A DNA stretch of 13,901 nucleotides from Euryarchaeota archaeon UBA433. Lineage in GTDB: Archaea; Thermoplasmatota; Poseidoniia; Poseidoniales; Poseidoniaceae. Position numbers and translations under genes: made by a program. Under the pieces are notes generated by a model that ran no database searches, had not been told where the DNA came from, and worked only from the letters and a program-made list of their open reading frames with translations. Positions 13,487-13,901 of the stretch are shown piece after piece (within the stretch, counting starts at the first letter, position 1; every line of letters begins with the position of its first letter). The stretch covers positions 1 to 13,901 of the forward strand of contig DAFX01000072.1 in NCBI GenBank assembly GCA_002495535.1, given 5' to 3'.

Positions 13487-13756
13487 TCAGTTGACCACAA
13501 CAACATTGCCATTTCCGTCTTTGTAACTGCCTGTAACGACCAAGATCACGTCGATAATCGTCCAAAGACCCAAGCCGCCGAAGGTGATGAGTTTGAGGAT
13601 CCCCAAGAGAATTGAACCGGTGTAAAACCGATCGATTCCTGCGATACCAAAAATGCCAAGTAGACCAAGCAGCAACACAGCCACCCAATTTTTGTCAGAT
13701 TGCATGGGCTGCATCGGCATCATTCCAGGTTGCATTTGTTGTGGTTGCATGGTCAT
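13487..13756 (-). CDS. TM2 domain-containing protein
   Basis: An 89-residue small membrane protein with a TM2 domain (PF05154). After a Met/Gln/Pro-rich N-terminus (about residues 1-19) come KNWVAVLLLGLLGIFGIAGI (first helix), the signature loop IDRFYTGSILLGILKLITFG (G-x-D-x-F-Y form), and GLWTIIDVILVVTG (second helix), then a short polar end (YKDGNGNVVVVN). TM2 proteins are widespread two-helix proteins with the DRF-type loop between helices; their function in archaea is unknown. The first ATG (13756) is chosen over Met3 because a TATA-like box lies about 25 bases upstream, which fits a leaderless mRNA. It is convergent with the DUF4760-like gene. Confidence 0.88.
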   Translation of the reverse strand: MTMQPQQMQPGMMPMQPMQSDKNWVAVLLLGLLGIFGIAGIDRFYTGSILLGILKLITFGGLGLWTIIDVILVVTGSYKDGNGNVVVVN

Positions 13757-13773
13757 CTTAGGCGGATGGAAGG

Positions 13774-13785
13774 TAAAAAGTTTAG
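13774..13785 (-). promoter_or_regulatory. TATA-like box of TM2 gene (leaderless)
   Basis: On the minus strand, TAAACTTTTTAC centred about 25 bases upstream of the ATG at 13756. No Shine-Dalgarno is present before this ATG, so transcription probably begins at or next to the start codon. Confidence 0.45.
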
Positions 13786-13874
13786 CCGAATGTTGGGCAT
13801 CACAACAACCCTTTGGAAACGCGTGGGCTCAATCGGGGCATGGCTTAGGAATTAAGTACCGTCGGAGAGCCACA

Positions 13875-13901
13875 GTGGATATCATTGGCCCTTCGTCATC
13901 C
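13875..13901 (+). CDS. Possible start of a further gene, truncated by window end
   Basis: A GTG at 13875 is preceded by GGAG (13864-13867) at good spacing and by an AT-rich AATTAAGTA (13850-13858) that could be a TATA box. The frame stays open for the nine codons to the end (MDIIGPSSS). The fragment is too short to identify a product. A competing possibility is the tail of a minus-strand gene ending at 13829. Confidence 0.3.

Noticed and set aside
13829..13900. Possible C-terminal end of a minus-strand gene entering from the right
   Set aside because: The frame is open for 23 codons before a stop at 13829-13831, but this length is expected by chance and the plus-strand GTG has promoter and ribosome-site support; left undecided.
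1..13901. CRISPR arrays, insertion sequences, integrase attachment sites, rRNA
   Set aside because: No regularly spaced repeats, transposase or integrase frames, terminal inverted repeats or rRNA-like blocks were seen on reading both strands.

Overview
The window reads as a compact, roughly 50% GC archaeal chromosome segment. The clearest taxonomic marker is a full-length transcription factor B (TFB, the TFIIB homologue) at 9422-10348 on the minus strand, with zinc ribbon, B-reader/linker and two cyclin folds. A THEP1-type NTPase, archaeal TATA boxes about 26 nt upstream of starts, and apparently leaderless promoters agree with this. The gene style (short spacers, abutting stops, GTG starts, marine-type metabolic genes) suggests a planktonic Thermoplasmatota/Poseidoniales (Marine Group II) relative. 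That placement is inference, not proof.

Layout. 1-1034 (+): 3' part of a short-type UDP-sugar dehydrogenase, then a GtrA-like membrane protein; this is a cell-surface polysaccharide unit. 1035-1397 (-): a DUF2237 protein whose stop abuts the gtrA-like stop. 1522-4457 (+): two tandem TerB-like proteins followed by an orphan Eco57I/TaqI-like N6-adenine DNA methyltransferase. 4580-5570 (+): THEP1-like NTPase and a small two-TM protein. 5659-6584 (+): glycine cleavage H protein overlapping an RNase HI. 6585-7448 (-): GalU-like glucose-1-phosphate uridylyltransferase. 7502-7921 (+): four-TM protein. 10348-7928 (-): tfb followed by a HEAT-repeat-like protein. 10602-12590 (+): a fused aconitase-superfamily hydro-lyase with the swivel domain at the N-terminus. 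12803-13336 (+): membrane-anchored DUF4760-like protein. 13487-13756 (-): TM2-domain protein. The last 145 bases hold the TM2 promoter and possibly the first codons of another plus-strand gene.

How the genes fit together. GalU (glucose-1-P to UDP-glucose) and the UDP-sugar dehydrogenase (UDP-glucose to UDP-glucuronate) are consecutive steps of nucleotide-sugar supply, and GtrA-family proteins act with polyprenyl-linked sugars, so these three may serve surface glycans or protein glycosylation. GcvH and the aconitase-family enzyme are central metabolism. TFB, RNase HI and the methyltransferase act on nucleic acids. The least conventional unit is terB-terB-methyltransferase (1522-4457), which could be a stress or anti-phage module. 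The other odd items are the domain order of the aconitase and a structured 103-base intergenic segment at 13375-13477. No CRISPR array, insertion sequence, rRNA or canonical tRNA was seen.
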